Part shown: piece after piece, positions 38,684 through 45,976 of the stretch
Numbering within the stretch: position 1 is the stretch's first letter
How the letters are laid out: every line of letters starts with the position of its first letter
Source: Peribacillus muralis
GTDB lineage: Bacteria; Bacillota; Bacilli; Bacillales; DSM-1321
NCBI RefSeq assembly: GCF_001439925.1
Contig: NZ_LMBV01000021.1
Coordinates: forward strand, 32,338 to 78,313
Length of the DNA: 45,976 nucleotides
Direction: 5' to 3'
The notes under the pieces: model-generated
Database searches by the model: none
Told to the model about the DNA's origin: nothing
Seen by the model: only the letters and a program-made list of their open reading frames with translations
Position numbers and translations under genes: made by a program

Positions 38684-39343
38684 TTATTCCACGATTTTCT
38701 TTTCAAAACGATTTATATCGGAATCCGCTCCAATTACGATCAATATATCACCCTTATGAATCAAGTCGTTCGCCTGAGGCGAGACATTGATTTCATTGCC
38801 CCTTTTTATCGCGACAATATTCAGGCCATAGTGGGCACGGATATCGAGGTCAATTATGGAGTTTCCATTCATCTTTTGGCTTGCAACTATTTCGACGATG
38901 GAATGTTCATCGGACAGCTCCAAATAGTCAAGTATATTATTGGAAACGATATTATGGGCGATCCTTCTCCCCATGTCACGTTCAGGGTGCACAACATTAT
39001 CGGCACCGATTTTCCGAAGTACCTTCTCGTGATAATCGTTTTGTGCTTTTACCGTAACATTGCCGACTCCCAGCTCCTTAAGGATGAGTGTCGTCAATAT
39101 ACTTGCCTGAATATTCTCGCCTATTGCTACAATGACGTGATCGAAATTACGAATTCCCAAGTTTCTCAGTACATTTTCATCTGTCGTATCTCCAACTACG
39201 GCATGTGAAGCGATCCGTGCGAATTCATTGACTCGATCTTCATCGGCATCAATGGCCAGCACTCCTAATCCTTCTTCAGCCAATGCCCTAACTATACTGC
39301 CGCCAAAACGGCCAAGTCCAATCACAGCAAATTCTTTTTTCAC
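38684..39343 (-). CDS. ktrC: Potassium uptake regulatory subunit KtrC
   Basis: The 219-residue cytoplasmic protein has an RCK-N domain (GLGRFGGS nucleotide-binding loop near residue 9, acidic end at IDADEDR) and an RCK-C domain (about 135-219). It gates the KtrD potassium channel. In B. subtilis the RCK-C domain binds cyclic di-AMP, which shuts the transporter. The start is a GTG at 39343 with GGAGGG six bases before. It converges on rnjA as in B. subtilis ykqB. Confidence 0.95.
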   Translation of the reverse strand: MKKEFAVIGLGRFGGSIVRALAEEGLGVLAIDADEDRVNEFARIASHAVVGDTTDENVLRNLGIRNFDHVIVAIGENIQASILTTLILKELGVGNVTVKAQNDYHEKVLRKIGADNVVHPERDMGRRIAHNIVSNNILDYLELSDEHSIVEIVASQKMNGNSIIDLDIRAHYGLNIVAIKRGNEINVSPQANDLIHKGDILIVIGADSDINRFEKKIVE

Positions 39344-39390
39344 TATAAACCCTCCAACATCATTCATTCACTCCGAGTGTCATATAAACC

Positions 39391-40521
39391 TTAAGCTTCG
39401 TTTCCCTTTAACATTAAATAGTCTGCTATATGATTGATGGCAATTTCTATCGCCTTTTCATCAGGATTCAACTTAGCGTGGTGCAATCCGAATTGCGATG
39501 AAACCCCAAGCCAAAACATGAAACCAGGTATTTCCTTTAACATATAACCAAAATCCTCACCAGTCATCGCTTCCGTACAGCGATGCAAACGAACATCAGC
39601 TGACGCCTCTGTAAACTCCATGAATTCCTTTGTCAACCGTTCATCATTATATACTTGATGGTACATAGCCCCATAATCTATTTCCGCAAGGCATTCATAG
39701 CCAACTCTCACGCCCTCGACAAGCGCTTTTATTCTCGACTTGACCTTAACCATCGTTTCAGGATTAAGCGTGCGTATTGTGCCTTCTAGACGCGCAGTCT
39801 CCGCTATAACATTTTGGACGGTGCCTCCGGTGATTTTACCGACGGTTATGACGGCTGAATCAAGTGGATTGACATTCCGGGAAACGACCGTTTGTAACTG
39901 CCCGACAAGAGAACAGGCCGCGATGACCATGTCCCTCGTTTCATGAGGGTATGCGGCATGTCCTCCTTTCCCTTTAAGATCAATGAATAATTCTGATGTA
40001 TTGGCAAACAAAAGCCCTTCCTTTACGGCAATCGTCCCTACTGGATATTCCGGAGCAATATGCAAAGCAAGGATCATATCCGGCTTCCATTTTAACATCG
40101 TATCCGATTTAAGCATCGGCTCAGCGCCACCAGGTCCTTCTTCCGCCGGCTGGAAAATGAATAGTAAGTCATCATCGATCGGATTTTCGCAAAAACGGGT
40201 TAACAGACCCAACCCGATACTCATATGAAAATCATGGCCGCAGGCATGCATATTCCCCTCATGTGCAGAGGCGAAGGGCAAGCCCGTTTCTTCTTTTATC
40301 GGCAGGCCATCTATATCAGCTCTGTAGCCTATCATTTTCCGAGGATTCCTACCCTTCACTTTCACGAATATTCCTGTTCGCCAAGTTTCTATTTCCACTC
40401 GCTCAGATCCTAAACTCGTTATGTAATTGAGTAAGTATTGTTGGGTCTTGAATTCTTTGAATCCGAGTTCCGGAATTTGATGCAAGTCACGCCGAATCTC
40501 GGCAAAAGGATTTATTTTCAC
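39391..40521 (-). CDS. dapL: N-acetyldiaminopimelate deacetylase
   Basis: The 376-residue M20-family metallohydrolase removes acetyl from N-acetyl-LL-diaminopimelate in the acetylated lysine/DAP pathway. Metal ligands are visible in [11 protein letters not shown] and [12 protein letters not shown]. It corresponds to B. subtilis YkuR. The start is a GTG at 40521 with GGAGG seven bases before. It follows dapH by 70 bases that hold a strong hairpin. A general amidohydrolase is an alternative only in theory, since dapH is adjacent. Confidence 0.95.
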   Translation of the reverse strand: MKINPFAEIRRDLHQIPELGFKEFKTQQYLLNYITSLGSERVEIETWRTGIFVKVKGRNPRKMIGYRADIDGLPIKEETGLPFASAHEGNMHACGHDFHMSIGLGLLTRFCENPIDDDLLFIFQPAEEGPGGAEPMLKSDTMLKWKPDMILALHIAPEYPVGTIAVKEGLLFANTSELFIDLKGKGGHAAYPHETRDMVIAACSLVGQLQTVVSRNVNPLDSAVITVGKITGGTVQNVIAETARLEGTIRTLNPETMVKVKSRIKALVEGVRVGYECLAEIDYGAMYHQVYNDERLTKEFMEFTEASADVRLHRCTEAMTGEDFGYMLKEIPGFMFWLGVSSQFGLHHAKLNPDEKAIEIAINHIADYLMLKGNEA

Positions 40522-40543
40522 TTGATTTTCCTCCCTATGCAGA

Positions 40544-40571
40544 AAGCGTGGATAAAATTATCCACGCTTTA
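40544..40571 (-). other. Intercistronic hairpin between dapH and dapL
   Basis: AAAGCGTGGATAA pairs perfectly with TTATCCACGCTTT. On the minus strand only TTTC follows, so it may be a partial terminator or a stabiliser of the upstream dapH mRNA. Confidence 0.6.
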
Positions 40572-40591
40572 GACATTATTCACTTAAAAAA

Positions 40592-41302
40592 TTAAAGTTG
40601 GCGAAGCTCTTGCATGATCTCTGTTTTCGATTTCGTTTTTTCATCAATTTGTTTGATGACTTTTGCCGGTATTCCAGCAGCCACAGAGTATGGAGGAACA
40701 TCTTTCGTTACGACAGCACCTGCAGCCACAACTGAACCCTCGCCGATTTTAACGCCTTCAAGAACGACCGCATTGGCTCCGATCAACACATCATCTTCCA
40801 ATATGACCGGTTGTGCGGAAGGAGGCTCGATGACACCTGCTAAAACGGCACCCGCACCCACGTGGCAGTTTTTCCCAACAGTAGCACGTCCGCCAAGTAT
40901 CGCATTCATGTCAATCATTGTACCCTCGCCAATGACAGAGCCAATATTAATCGAGGCACCCATCATGATGACCGCGTTGTCGCCAATCGATACTTGGTCG
41001 CGGATTATTGCACCTGGCTCGATACGGGCTTTGATGCCTTTTAGATCCAATAAAGGAATGGCGGAATTACGGCGATCATTTTCGACTACATAATCCTCGA
41101 TTTTCGTTCCAGCCGCCTTGATTGCCTCTTCCAATTCAGACCATTCACCGAATACGACCCCGGTATTCCCTGTAATGAAAGTTTTCGAAGCTGCGCCAAA
41201 ATCCATGCCTTCCAAATCACCTTTGACATACACCTTGACTGGTGTGGATTTTTTACTATTTGAGATAAAAGAAATAATTTCGTTTGCATCCATTTTATTC
41301 AT
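40592..41302 (-). CDS. dapH: Tetrahydrodipicolinate N-acetyltransferase
   Basis: The 236-residue acyltransferase uses acetyl-CoA to acetylate tetrahydrodipicolinate in DAP and lysine synthesis. A left-handed beta helix is evident from repeated hexapeptides (for example [20 protein letters not shown]) in the second half. It matches B. subtilis YkuQ. I chose the ATG at 41302, which gives [13 protein letters not shown], with AGGAGG ten bases before; the frame to 41371 adds non-conserved sequence. Confidence 0.96.
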   Translation of the reverse strand: MNKMDANEIISFISNSKKSTPVKVYVKGDLEGMDFGAASKTFITGNTGVVFGEWSELEEAIKAAGTKIEDYVVENDRRNSAIPLLDLKGIKARIEPGAIIRDQVSIGDNAVIMMGASINIGSVIGEGTMIDMNAILGGRATVGKNCHVGAGAVLAGVIEPPSAQPVILEDDVLIGANAVVLEGVKIGEGSVVAAGAVVTKDVPPYSVAAGIPAKVIKQIDEKTKSKTEIMQELRQL

Positions 41303-41406
41303 TCCGGGTAAACCTCCTAAATATGTATCATTACTCGTCTTAAATTTACCAGACAACTGCTGGTAAGACAAGTTGTATGTTGCTCTAATTTATTATGCTG
41401 CCCTAC

Positions 41407-42291
41407 TCATAACATACCTTGCTCCCGAATATGTTCCTTCACCACTTCGGTGAATGCTTGAACTTGCTTTAGCTGGAAGGAAGATTCATATCCGCAAAGC
41501 CACGTATCTCTTTCAATAGAATGGTTATGCCCATCCAAAAGCGGGATCTTGAACACATTCGTATCCTTATCATGCAACGTGATGGCCGGCAGGATTGCAT
41601 AGCCGATACCATTGAACACCATCTGCTTACACGTTTCAATTTGGTCGACGACTATCGTGTTTTTTGGAGTCGTTTTGAATTGCCGATGCCACCAGTCCTG
41701 AATTTCCTGATAATAATTCGAATCACTTTTAAACTGAATGAACGGGCGATCCGTTTCGAACACTTGATTCAATTCCTTCATTTCAGTATCGACTAAATAG
41801 AGCATATCGGTAAATAAGTGCTGTTTGATCCCTTTCCAATCAGGAGCTCCCCTAATGATGCCAATATGCACTTGCCCTTCATATAAAGACTTTAAAATCT
41901 CACTGCTCCAGCCGGTGATTAGCGAAATTTTGGCATATGGATATTTTTGGACGAATTTCTTCAATACTTGCGGCAGCCAATTTTGCCCGACGATCGAGGC
42001 GCAGGCAATTTTCAAGGTGCCATATACTTCATGATCCATTGCCTGGATACTTTCCCTCACCTTTTCTTCTTTTTCGATCACCTCATTGGCCAATTTGATC
42101 ACCGCTTCTCCTGCTGGCGTCATCGAAAGTCCTTTTTGTGAACGGAGGAATAGCTTCGAGCCCCAATCCTTTTCTATTGATTGTAAACGCTGAGATAAGG
42201 CCGGTTGGGAAACAAACAACCGCTCAGCCGCTTTTCTCATATTCATTTCTTGAGCTAGTACGGATAAAAGATGAAATTCTGAAAATGACAT
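41407..42291 (-). CDS. ccpC: Catabolite control protein C, LysR family
   Basis: The 294-residue regulator has an N-terminal winged helix-turn-helix (MRKAAERLFVSQPALSQRLQ, residues about 16-36) and a LysR effector domain. It is close to B. subtilis CcpC throughout (SLITGWSSEILKSLYEGQVH, VDQIETCKQM). CcpC represses citB and citZ and senses citrate. The ATG at 42291 follows GAGG. An ATAA-N7-TTAT site lies just upstream. In B. subtilis ykuL is directly upstream; here two transporter genes separate them. Confidence 0.93.
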   Translation of the reverse strand: MSFSEFHLLSVLAQEMNMRKAAERLFVSQPALSQRLQSIEKDWGSKLFLRSQKGLSMTPAGEAVIKLANEVIEKEEKVRESIQAMDHEVYGTLKIACASIVGQNWLPQVLKKFVQKYPYAKISLITGWSSEILKSLYEGQVHIGIIRGAPDWKGIKQHLFTDMLYLVDTEMKELNQVFETDRPFIQFKSDSNYYQEIQDWWHRQFKTTPKNTIVVDQIETCKQMVFNGIGYAILPAITLHDKDTNVFKIPLLDGHNHSIERDTWLCGYESSFQLKQVQAFTEVVKEHIREQGML

Positions 42292-42307
42292 ACACACCAA
42301 CCTCTTG

Positions 42308-42322
42308 ATAATTAATTCTTAT
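42308..42322. promoter_or_regulatory. Candidate CcpC operator
   Basis: ATAATTAATTCTTAT fits the CcpC dyad ATAA-N7-TTAT exactly. It lies 16 bases upstream of ccpC, between it and the divergent permease remnant, and suggests autoregulation. Confidence 0.55.
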
Positions 42323-42403
42323 CATGATGATTAAAATTATTTACATGTAATTATCAACAAAGTCCGCTTATAATACAAGGGAAAAGAAACGGAGTGATAT
42401 CCA

Positions 42404-43136
42404 TTGACGATTATTTTATTGCTGGTCATCAGCTTTGCAGCCTCCTTTGTAGGCACCCTTGCTGGCAGCGGAGGTCTTATCGGCATGCCTCACTTCTATT
42501 ATTGGGCTTCCCGATTCACCAGGTCATTGGCTCAGTCAAATTTTCCAATATGTTTTCTTCATTTTCCAGTTTTTATATCTTAATGAAGAAAAAACAGCTA
42601 AAAGCCGCGGATACACTCAAATTGATTCCTGCCTTATTTGGCGGCTTCTGTGGCGGCCTGCTGGCTAATTCTTTCTCTGAAAAGATGATGAACTTATTGG
42701 CCATCTGTTTATTGACGATCGCCTTGGTGATGAATTTCATTAAAAAGCCGAAGCCCGATTCTGAGACGGTTTGGCATTTACCAAAAAAGTGTATCCTTCC
42801 TTGTTCGGAATCAGTGTCTACGATGGGATGTTCGGTCCAGGACAGGCAACCATGCTTATGTATACGTTTTTAAGAAATGGCGCCACATACCTTCAATCAC
42901 TCGCCTTTACTAGATTCCAAACGTTCATTAGCTGTACAGCTGCATTCATCACCTATTTCCTAGCAGGTAACATTGCATGGGATATTGCGATTTACTATAC
43001 GATCGGTTCCCTGATTGGCTCGCAGTTAGCCGTTCGTGTCGCCCAGAAAATCTCTACGCGACAGCTTAAGTTCATCTTACATGCGGTCACGATCGCCTTA
43101 TTGCTTCAATTAATCCTCCGCATTGCCTTTCCTTAA
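42404..43136 (+). pseudogene. TSUP/TauE-SafE family permease, frameshifted
   Basis: Three consecutive frames join into one TSUP permease of about 245 residues: LVISFAASFVGTLAGSGGLI from 42404, then PIHQVIGSVKFSNMFSSFSS, then VYPSLFGISVYDGMFGPGQ. One base is missing near 42489 (GCCTCAC where GCCTGCAC is expected) and another near 42765-42775. The family exports sulfite or organosulfonates. The start is a TTG with GGAGTG before it. The gene may be truly broken or the breaks may be assembly errors. Confidence 0.85.
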
Positions 43137-43146
43137 CAAAAAAATG

Positions 43147-43176
43147 AAAGGCAATCTCATGAAAGAGACTGCCTTT
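43147..43176. terminator. Terminator between the permease remnant and the exporter
   Basis: AAAGGCAATCTC pairs with GAGACTGCCTTT around a six-base loop. It lies between two convergent genes; T-runs are short on both sides. Confidence 0.65.
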
Positions 43177-43187
43177 ATCTACTATTC

Positions 43188-44696
43188 CTATTCATTCTTC
43201 CCAAGTCTCGTAAGCAATATGAAGCTAACTACAGAAAAGGAAAGGACAATGAGATAAATCGTGTGCAACGACAATGTGAGACCCTCTTGCAGAACCTTCA
43301 CGACAGCATCAGGAAGCAACTCCCTTTCTTCACTGTTCAATAATTTATTGGCGGTATCGATCGTCACTTCCGTCCCTTTTGGTGCATGTTCACTCAAATA
43401 GGAATGAAGTCTCGTATTCATGACGCCCCCAAGTAAGGCAGCGCCTACTGTATTGCCTAAATTACGCATGAACATATTGGATGCCGTAGCGATCCCGCGC
43501 CTTTCCCAGCTGACCGTTTTTTGAATGACGACAATGAATGAAGTAGAAGTAAGCCCCATTCCTACACCGACAAAGAAAGAGCCAATCGCTGCAAAAAGCG
43601 GGCCGGCATCAGGCTTCATCCAGACTAGGATCAAACTCCCGATAATCAAGGAACAGCCCCCAAGGAGAGAAGTCGATTTGAATCCAATCTTCAGCAAAAG
43701 CCGACCTGAAACCATGGATGCAATCGGCCAGCCAATCGACATGGCAGTCAAGGTAAAACCTGCCACGGTTGGCGAACGTTCCATTACACCTTGAACGAAG
43801 GTCGGAAGAAAGCTTGACAAACCGATCATCATGACCCCTGTCGTCAGCGATACAAGATTGGCAATCAAGATGGAGCGCTCCTGCCAGATCTCAAAAGGCA
43901 TCATTGGTTCCGCTGCCCGCTTTTCCTGAAGGATGAACAGGATGAAGGCAAGCACGGCCACCAATGCTAAGGAAATGATCGGAGCCGAAACCCATGACCA
44001 TTTCACTCCTCCTTCTACAAGAATCAGCATGAGAGTAGAGATGGATAACGTCAATAAGGAAGCCCCCAAGTAATCGATATCCCGCTTTTTCTTTTCAATA
44101 TTTTCATGAAGAAAAAACCATATACCAATAAAAGATAAAATTCCAAGCGGGATATTCACCCAGAATACAAGCTTCCAGGTTAGGTTTTCAACAAGCAAGC
44201 CGCCCAATGCCGGTCCCATGACCGCAGAAATGCCCCATACACTTGATAGATACCCTTGAACTCGTGCCCTCTCTTCATTTTTATAGATGTCGCCGATGAT
44301 CGTTGAAGCTACAGGAGCCACAGCCCCCGCTCCAAAACCTTGTACAAAGCGATAAATGATCAGTTCAGTCATACTATTGGCAAATCCACAAAGAAGTGAG
44401 CCAATTAAGAATACAGCAATTCCAAATAGTAAGACCGGTTTTCTCCCGAGAATATCGGATAGCTTACCATATATCAAAACGGTCACGGCATTCATTAACA
44501 AATAGCCTGAAAACACCCAGCTATACAAGGAAAATCCTCCTAAATCACTAACAATGGCCGGCATCGCCGTCGATACGATCGTCCCTTCAATGGCATTCAT
44601 GAACATGGCCAGCATGATTGCGGTTAGTATGAAGGGACGCTTCAAACTTTTATTCTTCTCTTTTGAACGAACCGCTGTTTTCCCCAATTTTCGCAT
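43188..44696 (-). CDS. DHA2-family (EmrB/QacA) 14-TM MFS exporter
   Basis: The 502-residue protein has about 14 hydrophobic helices. The MFS motif A appears as GKLSDILGRKP near residue 77 and motif C-like glycine-rich sequence near GAGAVAPVAS and WGISAVMGPALGG. It probably exports a drug or other toxic compound by proton antiport. The ATG at 44696 sits directly after AAAGG; a TTG at 44687 has better spacing and may be the true start. It is not at this position in B. subtilis, so it may be an insertion between ykuL and ccpC. Confidence 0.9.
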   Translation of the reverse strand: MRKLGKTAVRSKEKNKSLKRPFILTAIMLAMFMNAIEGTIVSTAMPAIVSDLGGFSLYSWVFSGYLLMNAVTVLIYGKLSDILGRKPVLLFGIAVFLIGSLLCGFANSMTELIIYRFVQGFGAGAVAPVASTIIGDIYKNEERARVQGYLSSVWGISAVMGPALGGLLVENLTWKLVFWVNIPLGILSFIGIWFFLHENIEKKKRDIDYLGASLLTLSISTLMLILVEGGVKWSWVSAPIISLALVAVLAFILFILQEKRAAEPMMPFEIWQERSILIANLVSLTTGVMMIGLSSFLPTFVQGVMERSPTVAGFTLTAMSIGWPIASMVSGRLLLKIGFKSTSLLGGCSLIIGSLILVWMKPDAGPLFAAIGSFFVGVGMGLTSTSFIVVIQKTVSWERRGIATASNMFMRNLGNTVGAALLGGVMNTRLHSYLSEHAPKGTEVTIDTANKLLNSEERELLPDAVVKVLQEGLTLSLHTIYLIVLSFSVVSFILLTRLGKNE

Positions 44697-44746
44697 CCTT
44701 TCTAAATATGTATGGACTTACCTAGCTTGTTGGATTTCAGTAAAAC

Positions 44747-44774
44747 AAGAAAACTCGCCATTTGGCGAGTCTTG
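44747..44774 (-). terminator. Terminator of darB
   Basis: AAGACTCGCCA and TGGCGAGTTTTC pair on the minus strand, followed by TTGTTTT. It lies between darB and the MFS exporter. Confidence 0.75.
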
Positions 44775-44804
44775 AAGGTAACCATAATCTGCAGCCGACC
44801 CTTT

Positions 44805-45242
44805 TTATTCAGATGTATTTTGTTTAAATACTTTTTTCAAGATCGCTCTTCTCGTTAAGATCCCTTCAAATACATGTTCATCATTCTCCACACAGACAAA
44901 TGGATGATCTATTAACAATTCGACACCCTTAGTCAGTGTATCCTCAATATGCAAGCGAGGTATGTCTATATTCATTATTTCTGAAACTTTTTTATTCTCA
45001 AGATTATCGAATTCAATTCGTTCCAGTCCCAAGATTGAATCAAGAATGACTGGTGTGCTAATCAAGCCATGCAGCTTATACATCGGATCTAACACAGGAA
45101 TGGCCGTATAACCGCTCTTTGTCAATACTAATAGTGCATGTTCTAAATTATTGGTTACCTGCACGTGGGCCACGCGTTCAGAAGAAATCATCAAATCTTT
45201 AACGCTGGATTCCAATAAATCCCCATCATGAGTACCGATCAT
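44805..45242 (-). CDS. darB: CBS-domain c-di-AMP receptor DarB (YkuL/CbpB)
   Basis: The 145-residue protein consists of two CBS domains (about 10-68 and 80-140). It is close to B. subtilis YkuL/DarB, with VAHVQVTNNLEHALLVLTKS and SGYTAIPVLDPMYKLHGLI. In B. subtilis DarB binds cyclic di-AMP and, when free, activates the Rel (p)ppGpp synthetase and pyruvate carboxylase; PycA is encoded at the other end of this window. The ATG at 45242 follows AAGGGG; longer frames lack support. Confidence 0.93.
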   Translation of the reverse strand: MIGTHDGDLLESSVKDLMISSERVAHVQVTNNLEHALLVLTKSGYTAIPVLDPMYKLHGLISTPVILDSILGLERIEFDNLENKKVSEIMNIDIPRLHIEDTLTKGVELLIDHPFVCVENDEHVFEGILTRRAILKKVFKQNTSE

Positions 45243-45363
45243 GTTAAAACCCCTTACCATATGTTTTATATACAGCTCTCCTTTTAGTTTAACATATGTA
45301 AGCAGAAAAGGCTCATTCCCAGACCAATAAAATCCCAACCTGCGGGATTTTCCCAAGAAATCC

Positions 45364-45510
45364 TTAGCCCTTACTAGTTTTGATGTTAACCTGTTTGTAA
45401 CCGCATTCCGAACACTGATAAATCACATTTTGGTTGGATTGTGCCGTCAATACACTCTCCATTTCCCGTTCCTCGCCGCAAGCAGGGCATATTACCATTG
45501 GATTTTTCAT
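45364..45510 (-). CDS. Small zinc-ribbon protein, unknown
   Basis: The 48-residue product has CPACG near residue 8 and CSECG near 33, a classic zinc-ribbon pair of CxxC knuckles. GGAGGG lies five bases before the ATG at 45510. It lies upstream of darB on the same strand. It is too short for standard ORF lists and I cannot name its function. Confidence 0.8.
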   Translation of the reverse strand: MKNPMVICPACGEEREMESVLTAQSNQNVIYQCSECGYKQVNIKTSKG

Positions 45511-45593
45511 TTACATCCCTCCAATTAATAAGATGTCGATAAAATCACTTCTTCATTCAAAAACTGAAACGTGTTGCCCAACGGATGTCAGCT

Positions 45594-45610
45594 TCGAGTT
45601 TTAAACTCGA
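45594..45610. repeat. Short palindrome
   Basis: TCGAGTTTTAAACTCGA is an inverted repeat with eight-base arms. It lies in the gene-free stretch 45511-45681, and no promoter or gene was recognised there. Confidence 0.4.
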
Positions 45611-45681
45611 TTACAACGAATAGTTCCCCTCCCTAGCCCAGCTCCCCTCCTTATATGCAATCAAATCCAGCCCTCCTCACC

Positions 45682-45810
45682 GAGTGGACTGAAGCGGAAG
45701 GCGCGACACTCCTGCGGGAATGCGTGTCTACTTGAGACCCAGCAGGCTGAAAGCCGAGGAGGCTCAAGGACCGCCTCTGGAAAGCTAAGCGCCTGCAGTG
45801 CAATGAAACG
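45682..45810 (+). repeat. Dispersed repeat, full-length copy
   Basis: The copy starts GAGTGGACTGAAGCGGAAGG and ends CGCCTGCAGTGCAATGAAAC. Inverted segments GGCGC/GCGCC and CCTGC/GCAGG could fold it into a compact RNA or DNA structure. It matches the copies at 45828 and 13419. Confidence 0.85.
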
Positions 45811-45827
45811 GTCTTTGTACTCACCCA

Positions 45828-45900
45828 GAGTGGAATGAAACGGAAGGTGCGAGACTCCTACGGGAAATGCGTGTCTACTTGAGACCCCGCAGGCTGAAAG
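45828..45900 (+). repeat. Dispersed repeat, cut by an IS element
   Basis: The copy starts GAGTGGAATGAAACGGAAGG and follows the first copy closely, but it stops at GCAGGCTGAAAG, where the IS left end begins. The remaining part is presumably on the other side of the IS. Confidence 0.85.
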
Positions 45901-45976
45901 TGAAGTGCACCCCCATTGTTGGACACATATCTAACAATAGGAGGTGTACTTCATTTGGGTAAATTCACTTTAGAAG
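45901..45976 (+). mobile_element. Left end of an IS3-family element
   Basis: The inverted-repeat end begins TGAAGTGCACCCCCATTGTT, followed by GGACAC, the usual IS150-group type of end. An AGGAGG site and the first codons of orfA follow. The element runs off the window. The first 53 bases fold into a long hairpin that includes the ribosome site. Confidence 0.85.
45955..45976 (+). CDS. IS3-family transposase orfA, 5' end only
   Basis: The frame starts with TTG and reads MGKFTLE, the usual start of IS150-group orfA proteins, which carry an N-terminal helix-turn-helix. AGGAGG is ten bases before the start. Only seven codons are in the window. Confidence 0.75.

Noticed and set aside
38630..39208. 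A 192-codon open frame on the plus strand
   Set aside because: It is antisense to ktrC, has no ribosome site that fits and no recognisable domain. KtrC itself is well conserved.

Overview
The window comes from a low-GC Gram-positive chromosome of the Bacillaceae. Almost every gene has a close counterpart in the Bacillus subtilis blocks pycA-ylaN-ylaL-ylaK-ylaJ-ylaI-ylaH-typA-ylaF, suhB-ykzI-yktB-yktA-speA-SR1-pdhDCBA-ykyA and def-ykrA-rpoY-rnjA-ktrC-dapL-dapH-ccpC-ykuL. Strong AGGAGG-type ribosome binding sites, frequent TTG/GTG starts and bidirectional terminators fit. The seven-gene trp operon under tandem T-boxes argues against B. subtilis itself; I infer a Peribacillus/Bacillus simplex-like organism, but the genus is a guess.

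Layout. 1-11 kb: pyruvate carboxylase, the yla genes (YlaN, YlaL, PhoH-family YlaK, sporulation-type lipoprotein YlaJ, YlaI, YlaH) and the ribosome-associated GTPase TypA. 11-13.2 kb: SuhB-type phosphatase, YkzI, YktB. 13.2-14.7 kb: a decayed IS3-family element that contains and adjoins copies of a short dispersed repeat. 14.8-21.9 kb: complete trpEGDCFBA operon on the minus strand, led by two consecutive T-boxes that both carry a UGG (Trp) specifier. 22-27.3 kb: YktA, nitronate monooxygenase, SpeA, a homologue of the dual-function sRNA SR1 with its SR1P peptide, a DUF1885-like protein, a deacetylase lipoprotein and a small membrane protein. 27.5-33.8 kb: pyruvate dehydrogenase operon pdhABCD and the lipoprotein YkyA. 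34-38.6 kb: YjcZ-like peptide, peptide deformylase, HAD phosphatase, a structured gene-poor stretch with a possible 23-residue peptide, then rpoY-rnjA. 38.7-45.5 kb: KtrC, the DapL/DapH lysine pathway pair, CcpC, a frameshifted TSUP permease, a 14-TM MFS exporter, the CBS protein DarB/YkuL and a zinc-ribbon peptide. 45.6-46 kb: two tandem copies of the dispersed repeat, the second cut by the left end of an IS3-family element that runs off the window.

The genes are mainly central metabolism: pyruvate enters the TCA cycle through PDH and is carboxylated by PycA, CcpC would control citrate-cycle genes, and SR1 (with candidate CcpN and CcpA sites) connects glycolytic state to arginine catabolism and GapA. 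KtrC and DarB are both from families that bind cyclic di-AMP. No CRISPR array, prophage, rRNA or tRNA gene was seen. The most noteworthy items are the tandem T-box trp operon placed between yktB and yktA, the SR1 locus, the dispersed repeat family and its association with IS elements, an IS-end hairpin that covers the orfA ribosome binding site, a compact G-quadruplex motif that competes with a hairpin before def, and the structured region before rpoY.
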